The position numbers were made by a program, and so were the translations under genes. A stretch of 34,714 bases of DNA from a bacterium. GTDB lineage: Bacteria; Pseudomonadota; Alphaproteobacteria; Sphingomonadales; Sphingomonadaceae. The stretch covers positions 1-34,714 of the forward strand of contig JAVBXL010000074.1 in the NCBI GenBank assembly GCA_030824575.1. Direction: 5' to 3'. Every line of letters starts with the position of its first letter. Within the stretch, counting starts at the first letter, position 1. Below, one piece after another: positions 24,580-32,330 of the stretch. The notes under the pieces are model-generated. The model made no database searches. It saw only the letters and a list, made by a program, of their open reading frames with translations, and was not told where the DNA came from.

Positions 24580-25911
24580 ATGCTGCCATCGCCATCCTCG
24601 CCGATTCAGACGGCGCCACGGCTGCCCTTCTATCGTCAGTTGTACGTCCAGGTGCTGGTCGCGATCGCGCTGGGCGTCCTGATCGGGCATTTCTGGCCCG
24701 ATGCGGGCAAGCAGTTGAAGCCCTTGGGCGAGGCCTTCATCAAGCTGGTGAAGATGATCATCGCGCCGGTGATCTTCCTGACCATCGTCACCGGCATTGC
24801 GGGGATGAAGGAACTGGGCGCAATCGGCCGGGTAGCGGCGAAGGCCTTCGCCTATTTCCTGACCTTTTCGACGCTGGCGTTGGTCGTCGGCCTGATAGTC
24901 GCCAATGTGGTGCAGCCCGGCGCGGGCCTAAACATCGATCCGGCCACGCTGGATGCGGGCAAGGTCGCGGATTATGCGCATAAGGCGCATGAGAGCAGCC
25001 TGACCGGCTTTCTGATGAACATCATCCCATCGACCATGGTGTCGGCGGTAGCGGACGGCAACATCCTTCAGGTATTGTTCGTAGCGATCCTGTTCGGCAT
25101 TGCGCTCACCATGATCGGCGACAAGGCGCAGCCGCTGATGACGGTGCTCGAATCCGCCAGCCATGCGGTGTTCAAGCTGGTCGCCCTGCTGATGAAGGCG
25201 GCGCCGATCGGCGCGTTCGGGGCGATGGCCTTCACCATCGGCGAATATGGGGTCGGCACGCTCGCCAATCTCGCCGGTCTGGTGGCGACTTTCTATCTGA
25301 CCGCGCTGCTGTTCGTGCTGGTGGTGCTGGGGACGGTGGCATGGTTCGCCGGCTTCAACATCCTGCACCTGATCCGCTATCTGAAGGCGGAATTGCTACT
25401 GGTGCTGGGCACCTCCTCGTCCGAAGCCGCGCTGCCCAGCCTGATCGAGAAGATGGAGCGCGCCGGGTGCCGCAAGTCGGTGGTGGGCCTGGTCGTGCCG
25501 ACCGGCTACAGCTTCAACCTGGACGGCACCAATATATACATGACGCTGGCGGCTCTGTTCATCGCCCAGGCGTGCAATGTCGATATCAGCCTGGAGCAGC
25601 AGATATTGCTGCTGCTGGTCGCGATGATCTCGTCCAAGGGTGCTGCGGGCGTCACTGGCGCGGGCTTCATCACGCTGGCCGCCACCCTCTCGATCGTGCC
25701 GTCGGTGCCGGTGGCGGGCATGACGCTGATCCTGGGTGTCGATCGTTTCATGAGCGAAGTGCGGGCGCTCACCAACTTCATCGGCAATGCGGTGGCGACG
25801 GTCGTAGTGTCGGCCTGGGAAAAGGGTCTGGACCGCGAACGGTTCAACGCCGCCATGGCAGGAATCCCGCTCGATCCGACCCCCGACATGGAAGAAGTCG
25901 TGCCCGATTAG
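24580..25911 (+). CDS. dctA: C4-dicarboxylate transporter DctA
   Basis: DctA imports succinate, fumarate and malate with protons or sodium across the inner membrane. The 443-residue product is a DAACS-family carrier. Signatures are [19 protein letters not shown] near the start, [37 protein letters not shown], the Ser-rich hairpin [13 protein letters not shown], the transport motif [20 protein letters not shown] and [18 protein letters not shown]. The similarity to E. coli DctA is high. The start is uncertain: I prefer ATG 24580, but 24547 and 24502 are in frame and would add residues unlike the family. It is convergent with cpdR. Confidence 0.93.
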   Translation: MLPSPSSPIQTAPRLPFYRQLYVQVLVAIALGVLIGHFWPDAGKQLKPLGEAFIKLVKMIIAPVIFLTIVTGIAGMKELGAIGRVAAKAFAYFLTFSTLALVVGLIVANVVQPGAGLNIDPATLDAGKVADYAHKAHESSLTGFLMNIIPSTMVSAVADGNILQVLFVAILFGIALTMIGDKAQPLMTVLESASHAVFKLVALLMKAAPIGAFGAMAFTIGEYGVGTLANLAGLVATFYLTALLFVLVVLGTVAWFAGFNILHLIRYLKAELLLVLGTSSSEAALPSLIEKMERAGCRKSVVGLVVPTGYSFNLDGTNIYMTLAALFIAQACNVDISLEQQILLLLVAMISSKGAAGVTGAGFITLAATLSIVPSVPVAGMTLILGVDRFMSEVRALTNFIGNAVATVVVSAWEKGLDRERFNAAMAGIPLDPTPDMEEVVPD

Positions 25912-25920
25912 CGTCGGGCA
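25901..25920. other. Hairpin at the dctA-cpdR convergent junction
   Basis: TGCCCGA (25901-25907) and TCGGGCA (25914-25920) form a perfect 7-bp stem whose loop contains the dctA stop codon. It lies 16 bases from the cpdR stop. No T-run follows on either strand, so it may be only a weak bidirectional stop. Confidence 0.35.
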
Positions 25921-25935
25921 TGGCGGTAAGCGTTT

Positions 25936-26322
25936 TCAGGGATTGTCGGTCGATGCCGGCACGCTTTCGGCACCGAACATCCGTTCGACCTCCAGCACCA
26001 GGTCGCGCAGGTGGAAGGGCTTGGACAGCACCTTGGCCTGCGGCACCGCCTTGCCTGCCTTCAGCGTGACGGCGGCAAAGCCCGTGATGAACATGATGCG
26101 CATGTCCGGCGCCACGGACGCTGCATGTTGCGCCAGTTCTATGCCGTCCATTTCGGGCATCACGATATCGGTCAAAAGCAGGTCGAACCGGTCGGAATCG
26201 ATATGGGGCAGCGCGTCGCGGCCATTCTCCACCGACACGACCTCATAACCCGACCGTTCCAGCGCACGGGCCAGATAGGTCCGCATGCTCTCGTCATCTT
26301 CGGCCAATAAAATGCGAACCAT
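25936..26322 (-). CDS. cpdR: Single-domain response regulator CpdR
   Basis: CpdR, when unphosphorylated, directs the ClpXP protease to the cell pole to degrade cell-cycle regulators, including CtrA pathway targets in Caulobacter. The 128-residue product is only a receiver domain: acidic pocket EDD at 8-10, phospho-acceptor Asp52 in LLTDIVMPEMDG, the Thr switch in MFITGFAAV and the Lys in VLSKPFHLRDLV. It matches CpdR closely along its length, including MFITGFAAVTL. The ATG at 26322 fits the family N-terminus; the frame is open further upstream. A probable promoter with a palindrome lies about 70 bases before it. Confidence 0.94.
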   Translation of the reverse strand: MVRILLAEDDESMRTYLARALERSGYEVVSVENGRDALPHIDSDRFDLLLTDIVMPEMDGIELAQHAASVAPDMRIMFITGFAAVTLKAGKAVPQAKVLSKPFHLRDLVLEVERMFGAESVPASTDNP

Positions 26323-26387
26323 CGCCCCCAACACTCTCATCCGGCCGCCCCGCAGCCCTTTGCACGCACCCGACGGGGTGGCGCGAA

Positions 26388-26404
26388 GTCGCATTATATG
26401 CGAC
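26388..26404. promoter_or_regulatory. Perfect palindrome covering the probable cpdR -10 box
   Basis: GTCGCATTATATGCGAC is a perfect inverted repeat (7-base arms, 3-base centre) in the 142-base gap between cpdR and the gene at 26465. On the minus strand it contains TATAAT (26393-26398), an exact -10 hexamer about 70 bases before the cpdR start; no strong -35 is visible. A repressor or autoregulatory operator is plausible. Confidence 0.45.
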
Positions 26405-26464
26405 AAGGTGTAAATATTATCCAGCCGGGCAAGATTTTTCGGCGCGCTGGCGAAAGGAGCCGCA

Positions 26465-27358
26465 TTGGATCATTCCGCGCCGCGCGCCCCGACTCATAGC
26501 GAAGCCGCTTTCGACCTTTATGGTCCTGCGATTCCCGATCGCCCTGTCCTGATTTCTGTCCCCCACGCGGCGCGCGACTATAGCGATGATTTGCTCGCCG
26601 CCGCGCGCGTGTCTTTGTCGATCCTGCACCGGCTGGAGGATCGCTGGGCCGATCTTCTGGTCCATCCGCTGATCGCGCAGGGTTTCACCGTCATCGTCGC
26701 CCGCGCGCCGCGCGCGTTGATCGACCTCAACCGGCATGAGCGCGAGATCGACTCCGGCATGATCGCCGACCTGCCGCGCGACGCCACGCTTCAGAGCAGC
26801 GCCAAGCTGCGCGGCGGCCTCGGCCTTTTCCCGAGACGCCTGCCGGGCGCACATGAATTGTGGCGCGGCCCAATGCGCTGGGCGGAGGCGCGCCGCCGGA
26901 TCGATGCGCTGCACCGGCCCTATCATGCGGCGCTGGGTCAGATGATGGCCGCCGCGCGATACGCGCATGGCCATGCGATCCTGATCGACATCCACTCCAT
27001 GCCGCCGCTGGCACCCACCGGTGCGGGGCAGCCTGCGCCGGGCGTCGTGCTGGGCGACCGATTCGGCCGCAGCGCATCCGGCCGGCTGATGACGCTGGCG
27101 GCCGATGTCGCGGCGAGCCATGGCCTCACGGTGGCGCAAAACCACCCCTATGCCGGCGACCATCTGATCGACCGGCATGGCCGCCCGGAACATGGACTGG
27201 ACGCGCTACAGGTGGAAATTGACCGGGTGCTGTATCTGGACGCGACGCTGGACCGGCCGGGGCCGGGCGTGGCGCGGATGCAGGCTGTCGTGACGCACAT
27301 GGCGCAAGCGTTGGCGGCCGAATTGCCGCGTGCGGGCTATGCGCTCGCCGCCGAATAG
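26465..27358 (+). CDS. N-formylglutamate amidohydrolase family protein
   Basis: The family hydrolyses N-formylglutamate to formate and glutamate (HutG of histidine breakdown) with a zinc site, but many members have other, unknown substrates. The 297-residue product has VLISVPHAARDYSDDL, ARAPRALIDLNRHEREIDSGMI, DIHSMPP (metal ligand region) and a C-terminal GLDALQVEIDRVLYLD. The start is a TTG at 26465, chosen because AAAGGAG lies about 6 bases before it and it gives the right N-terminus. No hut genes are adjacent, so a role in histidine breakdown is not supported here. It diverges from cpdR and meets the acyltransferase gene tail to tail. Confidence 0.88.
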   Translation: MDHSAPRAPTHSEAAFDLYGPAIPDRPVLISVPHAARDYSDDLLAAARVSLSILHRLEDRWADLLVHPLIAQGFTVIVARAPRALIDLNRHEREIDSGMIADLPRDATLQSSAKLRGGLGLFPRRLPGAHELWRGPMRWAEARRRIDALHRPYHAALGQMMAAARYAHGHAILIDIHSMPPLAPTGAGQPAPGVVLGDRFGRSASGRLMTLAADVAASHGLTVAQNHPYAGDHLIDRHGRPEHGLDALQVEIDRVLYLDATLDRPGPGVARMQAVVTHMAQALAAELPRAGYALAAE

Positions 27359-27360
27359 GA

Positions 27361-29268
27361 TTAGCGGCCGGTTTCGATCACCCACCGCGCGCCTGCGGTA
27401 CTCAGATGATGCGAATCGAAATAGAGCGGCTTGCCGTCGCGTTCGATGGCGCACGTGCCGGTGGTGCATAGCGCCGCGACAGGATCGATCAGCGACACGC
27501 CGCGCGCCTGCCAGCGCGCGAAGAGCGCGCGCAGGTGCCCGGTCCGGGCTTCCACATGGGCGCGGTCGATGCCGCGGGCTTGCTCCAGTTGCTCGGCCTG
27601 CGCCAGATGGGCCAAGCGCCGGGGCACGTCGAAGGGCTGGGGCGGGACGGGACCGATCAGCACCACCTGCCGCCCTAGCCCCCGGATCGCGGCGATGGTG
27701 TGGTCCAGCTTCCCCACGAACGTAGGATCGTCGAAATCGCCATTGGCCCAGAAGGCGGCGAGATAGACGCGCCTGATCCCCGGATCGGCGCGAATCGCAT
27801 CGAACGCGGCTTGGTTCGCGGCGGCGCAGCGCGCGTCCTTGGCCTGATAACCCAGCACCGGCGGACAACTGGACGTGGTGCGTTCGATCAGCGATCGATT
27901 CTGCGCCTTGGCGTCCAACGACAAGGCATAGGCCAGCTCGACGCCATGGCTGTCACCCCACAGCATCGCATCGGGCGGCACCGCCGCGCCAAGGGCGCAG
28001 GGCGTCGCGTTGCGCATGAATGTGTCGTGGCATTGCTTGCGCGTTGGCGCGAAATCCTTCTGCCCGGCCATCTGCGTCAGCACCTGCGGGGCGAAGCGCG
28101 ACGGCCAGCCCCCCATCGCCAGCAGGGCCAGCGCCATGACGCAGAGCAGTCCCATCGCCGCGCCGGTGAACAGGAAGATCGCCCGCCTTGGCACGCGCTG
28201 CGAATCGCGGAAAGGACGCTCGACAACGCGCCAGGACAGCGTCCCCGCCAACAGCGACGCGGCGATGACCGCGACCTGCGTACCCCCCGACAGCGGCAGG
28301 TCGGTCGCATATTCGGTGAAGACTATCAGCGGCCAATGCCACAGATAGAGCGAGTAGGAGATCAGGCCCAGGCCGACCAGCGGACGCCAGCCCAGCATCC
28401 GCCCGATTCGTGTGCCCGGCGCAGCATGGATCAGCGCCGCCGCGCCCAGGACGGGGGGCAGCGCGGTGACGCCGGGGAAGATCGTGGTGCGATCGTAGAG
28501 GAGGACCGACAATGCGATGGCGGCCAGCCCGCACCCTGCAATCGCCTCGCGCAGCCAGCGCGCTCGGACGACCGGCACTACGCCTAGCGCCAGCAAAGCC
28601 CCGGCGAACAATTCCCAGGCCCGCGTCGGCAACAGGTAGAAGGTAAAGCCGCTGGTGTCCCGCTGCATGATGATGGCGAGCGCCAGCGATCCGGCCGCGA
28701 TGGCCGCGACGATCCCGGTGCGCCATCGCGGCGCATGGCGCGCTAGCAGCATCAGCAGGATTGGGAAGCCGATATAATATTGCTCCTCCACCGCCAGCGA
28801 CCAGGTGTGCAGCAGCGGCTTCACGTCCGCGCCGCCGGAAAAATAGCCGGTGTCGGTGAAAAACCACAGGTTGGAGGCGAACAGGGTCGCCGCCAGCGCC
28901 GACCGCGGCACGCCCTCCAGATCGCCGGGCAGATAGAGCCAGGCTGCGCCGCCCAGCACAACCAGGATCATCAGCGCCAGTGCGGGCATGATCCGGCGGA
29001 AACGGCGTTCATAGAATCGGGCAAGCGAGAACCGGCCCTCATCGACTTCGCGGGTAATGATGCCGGTGATCAGATAGCCAGATATGACGAAGAAGATATC
29101 GACCCCGACATAGCCGCCCGAAAAACCCGGCACATGGGCATGGAACAGCAGCACCGGCAGGATCGCGAGCGCGCGCAACCCGTCAATGTCGCGGCGATAT
29201 CGCCGGGCGGCATGACGGGGATTGGCGGTTCCATCCGCTGGTCCTGAAGCTGGCGCTGGTCCGTGCAT
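27361..29268 (-). CDS. OafA/YrhL-type membrane acyltransferase with SGNH domain
   Basis: This family transfers acetyl or other acyl groups to surface polysaccharides, such as O-antigen or capsule. The 635-residue product has about ten membrane helices (residues about 35-370) with acyltransferase-3 motifs RRDIDGLRALAILPVLLFHA, GGYVGVDIFFVISGYLI and RFYERRFRRIMP, then a periplasmic SGNH-hydrolase domain (about 420-635) with LWGDSHGVELAYA (block I Ser) and the C-terminal YFDSHHLSTAG (catalytic Asp-His). The ATG at 29268 is chosen; 29289 is also in frame. No polysaccharide gene cluster is adjacent, so the target is unknown. Confidence 0.9.
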   Translation of the reverse strand: MHGPAPASGPADGTANPRHAARRYRRDIDGLRALAILPVLLFHAHVPGFSGGYVGVDIFFVISGYLITGIITREVDEGRFSLARFYERRFRRIMPALALMILVVLGGAAWLYLPGDLEGVPRSALAATLFASNLWFFTDTGYFSGGADVKPLLHTWSLAVEEQYYIGFPILLMLLARHAPRWRTGIVAAIAAGSLALAIIMQRDTSGFTFYLLPTRAWELFAGALLALGVVPVVRARWLREAIAGCGLAAIALSVLLYDRTTIFPGVTALPPVLGAAALIHAAPGTRIGRMLGWRPLVGLGLISYSLYLWHWPLIVFTEYATDLPLSGGTQVAVIAASLLAGTLSWRVVERPFRDSQRVPRRAIFLFTGAAMGLLCVMALALLAMGGWPSRFAPQVLTQMAGQKDFAPTRKQCHDTFMRNATPCALGAAVPPDAMLWGDSHGVELAYALSLDAKAQNRSLIERTTSSCPPVLGYQAKDARCAAANQAAFDAIRADPGIRRVYLAAFWANGDFDDPTFVGKLDHTIAAIRGLGRQVVLIGPVPPQPFDVPRRLAHLAQAEQLEQARGIDRAHVEARTGHLRALFARWQARGVSLIDPVAALCTTGTCAIERDGKPLYFDSHHLSTAGARWVIETGR

Positions 29269-29381
29269 GGCGCCGGACTTAACCACCAAGCCCTGACATT
29301 TGCTTTATGCGAGCGGGCGCGACTCGGAGGCGGGCGCCGATTGGCTGCCTGGCCATCACGACAGCACGGCGTTTCGGCAAG

Positions 29382-29402
29382 CGATTGCGGATTTTGCAAT
29401 CG
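29382..29402. other. Inverted repeat CGATTGC-N7-GCAATCG
   Basis: A perfect 7-base inverted repeat (29382-29388 and 29396-29402) lies just before the candidate small RNAs. It may be an operator or a small hairpin. No T-run follows. Confidence 0.4.
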
Positions 29403-29413
29403 TGCTTTTGCCC

Positions 29414-29427
29414 TTCGCATTTGCGAA
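29414..29427. promoter_or_regulatory. Palindrome TTCGCATTTGCGAA (possible operator)
   Basis: This has 6-base arms around two bases. It sits about 40-60 bases before the first small-RNA terminator region and about 150 bases before the acyltransferase start. Its half TTCGCA resembles the half TCGCAT of the palindrome at 26388-26404, but with different spacing. Confidence 0.3.
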
Positions 29428-29447
29428 AATCCTGCTCCGCCGACAAA

Positions 29448-29514
29448 AGAACTGTGCCTTTCAGGCATCCTCTCCTAAAACTTTCGGGCCGGTCTTGCGA
29501 TCGGCCTTTTTTTT
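29448..29514 (+). ncRNA. Candidate small RNA 1 (5' end approximate)
   Basis: A short hairpin TGCC-TTTCA-GGCA, then the unpaired pyrimidine stretch TCCTCTCC (29468-29475), then a strong terminator (29487-29514). There is no open frame feeding it. C/U-rich single-stranded stretches in small RNAs often pair with ribosome sites. The start is not seen: no convincing promoter was found, so the 5' end is a guess. Confidence 0.5.
29487..29514 (+). terminator. Strong intrinsic terminator, candidate small RNA 1
   Basis: GGCCGGTC (29487-29494) pairs with GATCGGCC (29499-29506) over 8 bp (one G-U) with a TTGC loop, then eight T. No coding gene lies upstream on this strand for about 1.9 kb. Confidence 0.9.
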
Positions 29515-29559
29515 GTCACGCCGTTGGTCTAGAGGATCGTTGCTGCTCGGCGCGCCAAT

Positions 29560-29653
29560 AAAAAAGTTTCTGGAGAGGAGCCGCCGGTAATACCGGCAAG
29601 GCGAGCCGAAGCATCAGGGGGATCGAGCGCACATCGCGCTCTCCCCCTTTTTT
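29560..29653 (+). ncRNA. Candidate small RNA 2 (5' end approximate)
   Basis: Directly after the first terminator is a second structured piece: GGAGAGGA (29572-29579), the hairpin GCCGGT-AAT-ACCGGC (29583-29597), and a terminator (29617-29653). GGAGAGGA is the exact complement of TCCTCTCC in candidate RNA 1. I do not recognise an Rfam-type family. It may be a separate RNA or a read-through partner of RNA 1. Confidence 0.45.
29617..29653 (+). terminator. Intrinsic terminator, candidate small RNA 2
   Basis: GGGGGA/TCCCCC outer stem and AGCGC/GCGCT inner stem around a 5-base loop, followed by six T (29648-29653). It lies 10 bases from the fbp stop. The hairpin may also slow minus-strand transcription of fbp, but only the plus strand has the T-run. 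Confidence 0.85.
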
Positions 29654-29663
29654 CTTGCCCGGC

Positions 29664-30680
29664 TCAGGCCGTCTCCATTTCCTTGCCATAAGCGACGACC
29701 GCCGCCACTTCCGCCTTGTCGCCCAGCACCACGCCGACGCGTTGGTGCAGGCCAGTCGCCGGTACGTCCATCAGCGGAATGAAGCCGTCGGTCGCCGCGC
29801 CGCCGGCCTGTTCGATCAGATAGCTCATCGGATTGGCTTCATACATCAGGCGCAGCTTGGCCTTGCCGGGGTTGCGATGGTCGTAAGGGTACATGAAGAT
29901 GCCGCCTCGCTTGAGGATGCGATGCACGTCCGCCACCATGGAGGCGGTCCAGCGCATATTATAATCCTGGCCGCACGGCCCCGCGCCACCCTCTACGCGC
30001 TCATCGACATAGCGGCGGATCGCGGGCGACCATTGGCGGCGATTGGACATGTTGATGGCAAATTCGCATTTGCCCTGCGGCATCTGCATGTCGGCGTCGG
30101 TCATGACCCAACTGCCGACTTCGCGGTCCAACGTAAATTCATAGACGCCGGTGCCCACACTCAGCACGAGCAGCGATTGCGGGCCATAGATGGCGTAGCC
30201 CGCGGCGACCTGCTGACGGCCATCCTGCAGGAAATCCTCTTCGGTCACTTCGCGGCCCGCGCAAGCGTCGGGGGCCTTGAGCACCGAAAAGATAGTGCCC
30301 ACCGAAAGATCGACGTCGATATTGCTGGACCCGTCGATCGGATCGAACAGCAGCAGATATTCGCCCTTGGGATAGCGATTGGGGATGAGGTGGATCGTCT
30401 CCATCTCTTCCGATGCCATCGCGGCCAAATGCCCGCCCCATTCATTGGCGTCCAGCAGCAGTTCGTTGGCGATGACGTCCAGCTTCTTCTGGATTTCGCC
30501 CTGCACATTTTCGCTGTCCAGGCTGCCCAGCACTTCGCCCAACGCGCCCTTGCTGACCGCATGGCTGATCGTCTTGCACGCGCGGGCCACGGTTTCGATC
30601 AGCAGGCGCAGTTCGCCAGGCAGGACATTGGCGTTGCGTTGCTGTTCGATCAGGAAACGGGTCAGGGTGGTTCGGGACAT
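29664..30680 (-). CDS. fbp: Fructose-1,6-bisphosphatase class I
   Basis: Fbp dephosphorylates fructose-1,6-bisphosphate to fructose-6-phosphate in gluconeogenesis. The 338-residue product is a class I enzyme: metal-site segments [20 protein letters not shown] (about 105-125) and the C-terminal catalytic [24 protein letters not shown] are clear, with LMYEANPM binding the sugar phosphate. The length is normal. The start is at 30680. Class I is distinct from GlpX. It diverges from the TerC gene with 208 bases between; the C4-dicarboxylate importer dctA nearby would feed the same pathway, though they are not in one operon. Confidence 0.97.
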   Translation of the reverse strand: MSRTTLTRFLIEQQRNANVLPGELRLLIETVARACKTISHAVSKGALGEVLGSLDSENVQGEIQKKLDVIANELLLDANEWGGHLAAMASEEMETIHLIPNRYPKGEYLLLFDPIDGSSNIDVDLSVGTIFSVLKAPDACAGREVTEEDFLQDGRQQVAAGYAIYGPQSLLVLSVGTGVYEFTLDREVGSWVMTDADMQMPQGKCEFAINMSNRRQWSPAIRRYVDERVEGGAGPCGQDYNMRWTASMVADVHRILKRGGIFMYPYDHRNPGKAKLRLMYEANPMSYLIEQAGGAATDGFIPLMDVPATGLHQRVGVVLGDKAEVAAVVAYGKEMETA

Positions 30681-30825
30681 AGGCCGCCTTTCGCAAGAAA
30701 TGTGGGACGCCGGGCAGGGAAAGAGTGGATGCGCCCTTCGCTAGGACAGACGGCCCGCCTAGTCCAGCCATCGCCCCCATTCAAACCAGCCTGTTAGCGC
30801 TGTCATGTTACAAAGCATGTATGAG

Positions 30826-30851
30826 GGAACCGCGCGCGCGGGATTTTGGTT
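30826..30851 (+). promoter_or_regulatory. Possible EcfG (general stress) promoter before the TerC gene
   Basis: GGAAC (30826-30830), 17 bases, then GGTT (30848-30851), near the alphaproteobacterial EcfG consensus GGAAC-N16-17-CGTT with one mismatch. It lies about 37 bases before the start codon, a suitable distance. The spacer is a GC alternation. Motifs of this length occur by chance, so this is tentative. Confidence 0.35.
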
Positions 30852-30888
30852 TCGAGGCCGTGCCGATCAGCATTGAGCAAGGACCGAT

Positions 30889-31674
30889 ATGGACAGTCTG
30901 ATAACCGCCTTCACCGATCCCACGGCCCTGGCCGCGCTCGTCGCGCTGGTCGTTATGGAGGTGGTGCTGGGCATCGACAATCTGGTGTTCATTTCCATCC
31001 TGACCAATAAACTGCCGGAGGCGCAGCGGCCCAAGGCGCGCAAGATCGGCATTGGTTTGGCGCTGGCGATGCGGCTCGTCCTGCTCTCGATGATCGCCTG
31101 GATCGTCGGGCTGACCGCGCCGGTGTTCGATCTGGGCATCAGCGGTCCGCTGGACCAGCATGGCGCGCCGACCTTCGAAACCGATTTTTCCTGGCGCGAC
31201 CTGATCCTGATTGCAGGCGGCCTGTTCCTGATCTGGAAGGCGACCAAGGAAATCCATCACACCGTCGATCCGGCCAGCGGCGACGATGTGCTGGACAAGA
31301 AAAGCGTGGCGACCATCACCTTCGGCGCGGCGATCACGCAGATCATCCTGCTCGACATGATCTTCTCGCTCGATTCGATCCTGACGGCGGTGGGCATGAC
31401 CGATAATCTGGCGGTCATGTATATCGCGGTGATCGTGGCAGTGACGGTGATGCTTATCGCGGCCGATCCGCTTGCCAACTTCATTGCGCGCAACCCGACC
31501 GTGGTGATGCTGGCGCTGGGCTTCCTGCTGATGATCGGCGCGGTGCTGATCGCCGACGGCTTTGGCGTGCATGTGCCCAAGGGCTATATCTATGCGGCAA
31601 TGGCCTTTTCGACGCTGGTGGAGTGCCTCAACATCTTCGCGCGGCGGGCGCAGCAGCGGAAAAGCGCGCAGTAG
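30889..31674 (+). CDS. TerC-family integral membrane protein
   Basis: TerC/Alx-family proteins are inner-membrane proteins linked to metal (notably manganese) export or tellurite resistance. The 261-residue product has about seven membrane helices with the family motifs [22 protein letters not shown] (acidic residues within the membrane) and a second, similar [19 protein letters not shown]. Many bacteria use this form without tellurite genes. AAGGA precedes the ATG. It stands alone and diverges from fbp. The metal substrate is not shown by the sequence. Confidence 0.88.
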   Translation: MDSLITAFTDPTALAALVALVVMEVVLGIDNLVFISILTNKLPEAQRPKARKIGIGLALAMRLVLLSMIAWIVGLTAPVFDLGISGPLDQHGAPTFETDFSWRDLILIAGGLFLIWKATKEIHHTVDPASGDDVLDKKSVATITFGAAITQIILLDMIFSLDSILTAVGMTDNLAVMYIAVIVAVTVMLIAADPLANFIARNPTVVMLALGFLLMIGAVLIADGFGVHVPKGYIYAAMAFSTLVECLNIFARRAQQRKSAQ

Positions 31675-31781
31675 AATGGCCGCGCAGAATGTCACAAGGC
31701 TGGGGCGCGATGTCTTTTGCTCTATGCAGTTCAATCTAAAGTCATCCGGCTCTAATTTCGAGATAATGTCAAATCATCGTT

Positions 31782-31811
31782 TTGAAGAAATATTACCGAC
31801 GCCAGTAAAAT
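31782..31811 (+). promoter_or_regulatory. Candidate promoter for the orphan gene at 31876
   Basis: TTGAAG (31782-31787), 18 bases and TAAAAT (31806-31811) form a reasonable sigma-70-type pair about 65 bases before the ATG at 31876. TTAACCC follows at once at 31814. It is in the AT-rich patch. Confidence 0.4.
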
Positions 31812-31875
31812 CATTAACCCTTTCAGCGCATCGTTGTACCAACCGGATAATGTATCGCTAAATGTGAGGATATAT

Positions 31876-32145
31876 ATGAGAGGGTGGGATTTCTTCTACT
31901 TTTCACGCCGTAGCAGGAAGCAGCGATCAATGGCGGTTACGGCACATTTACCTGGATGTGCAGTAACATACTCTTTGTTGGCTGAAGAATTTGCGGAGCA
32001 GGCATCGCTCGCGATGGTTTGCGATGGGGCGACCTCCGCGCCGCCAAGCAGCTATATCCTGGCCGGTCGTCTCCAGCGTTTCCGGACGTTGATGAACAAG
32101 AGCACTGCAAATCGTGCCCCCCCGAAGATCGTGCGGGTCGCGTGA
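31876..32145 (+). CDS. Possible orphan small protein, 89 residues
   Basis: I do not recognise this product. It begins MRGWDFFYFSRRSRKQRSM, continues with AEEFAEQASLAMV and ends in a basic stretch (KSTANRAPPKIVRVA). GTGAGGA precedes the ATG by 5 bases, an excellent ribosome site, and a candidate promoter lies upstream. Its first half uses codons rare in the neighbours (AGA, AGG, TTA), unlike the rest of the window. This may mean recent acquisition, or that it is not coding. No signal peptide or known domain is seen. Confidence 0.35.
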   Translation: MRGWDFFYFSRRSRKQRSMAVTAHLPGCAVTYSLLAEEFAEQASLAMVCDGATSAPPSSYILAGRLQRFRTLMNKSTANRAPPKIVRVA

Positions 32146-32330
32146 TCCCCATTTGAACTGCTCCGGCGCTGCCATTCCATCCCTGGCAAACGTCTTCCTA
32201 TTCGCCGCTATCGAACGGTACGGATTATCGGTCGCCCCACAATGATGCAGGGCCACCCCGCTGCCGCCGTGTCCGGCACGCAATAGATCTCCAGGCCAGC
32301 AGCGGCAGAGGGACGAACGCCGCCTATTTC

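Larger units (their letters stand above)
29269..29663. other. Gene-free stretch of 395 bases holding two terminators
   Basis: This lies between the divergent-facing acyltransferase gene start and the fbp end, both on the minus strand. No frame here looks like a gene. On the plus strand it holds two complete intrinsic terminators and two candidate small RNAs described separately, with inverted repeats upstream. The acyltransferase promoter (minus strand) must also lie here; I found no clear -35/-10 for it. Confidence 0.7.
31675..32330. other. AT-richer 656-base stretch between the TerC gene and aroG
   Basis: The stretch from about 31730 to 31900 is markedly AT-richer than its surroundings, with TTAACCC, TAAAAT and other low-GC words. 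It contains one possible small gene (31876-32145). From 32146 to 32330, I see nothing but GC-rich DNA, and no terminator for aroG is evident there. Confidence 0.6.

Noticed and set aside
29300..29590. 96-residue plus-strand frame through the candidate small RNAs
   Set aside because: It crosses a strong terminator, lacks a ribosome site and has no typical protein composition.
29581..29597. Similarity of GCCGGTAATACCGGC to the conserved 16S rRNA 515 region
   Set aside because: It is only a short chance resemblance; the flanks do not match rRNA and the hairpin is different.
29560..29653. Match of the second candidate small RNA to a manganese (yybP-ykoY) riboswitch for the TerC-family gene
   Set aside because: The conserved loop sequences of that riboswitch are not present, the terminator lies before fbp on the opposite strand, and the TerC gene is 1.2 kb away beyond fbp.
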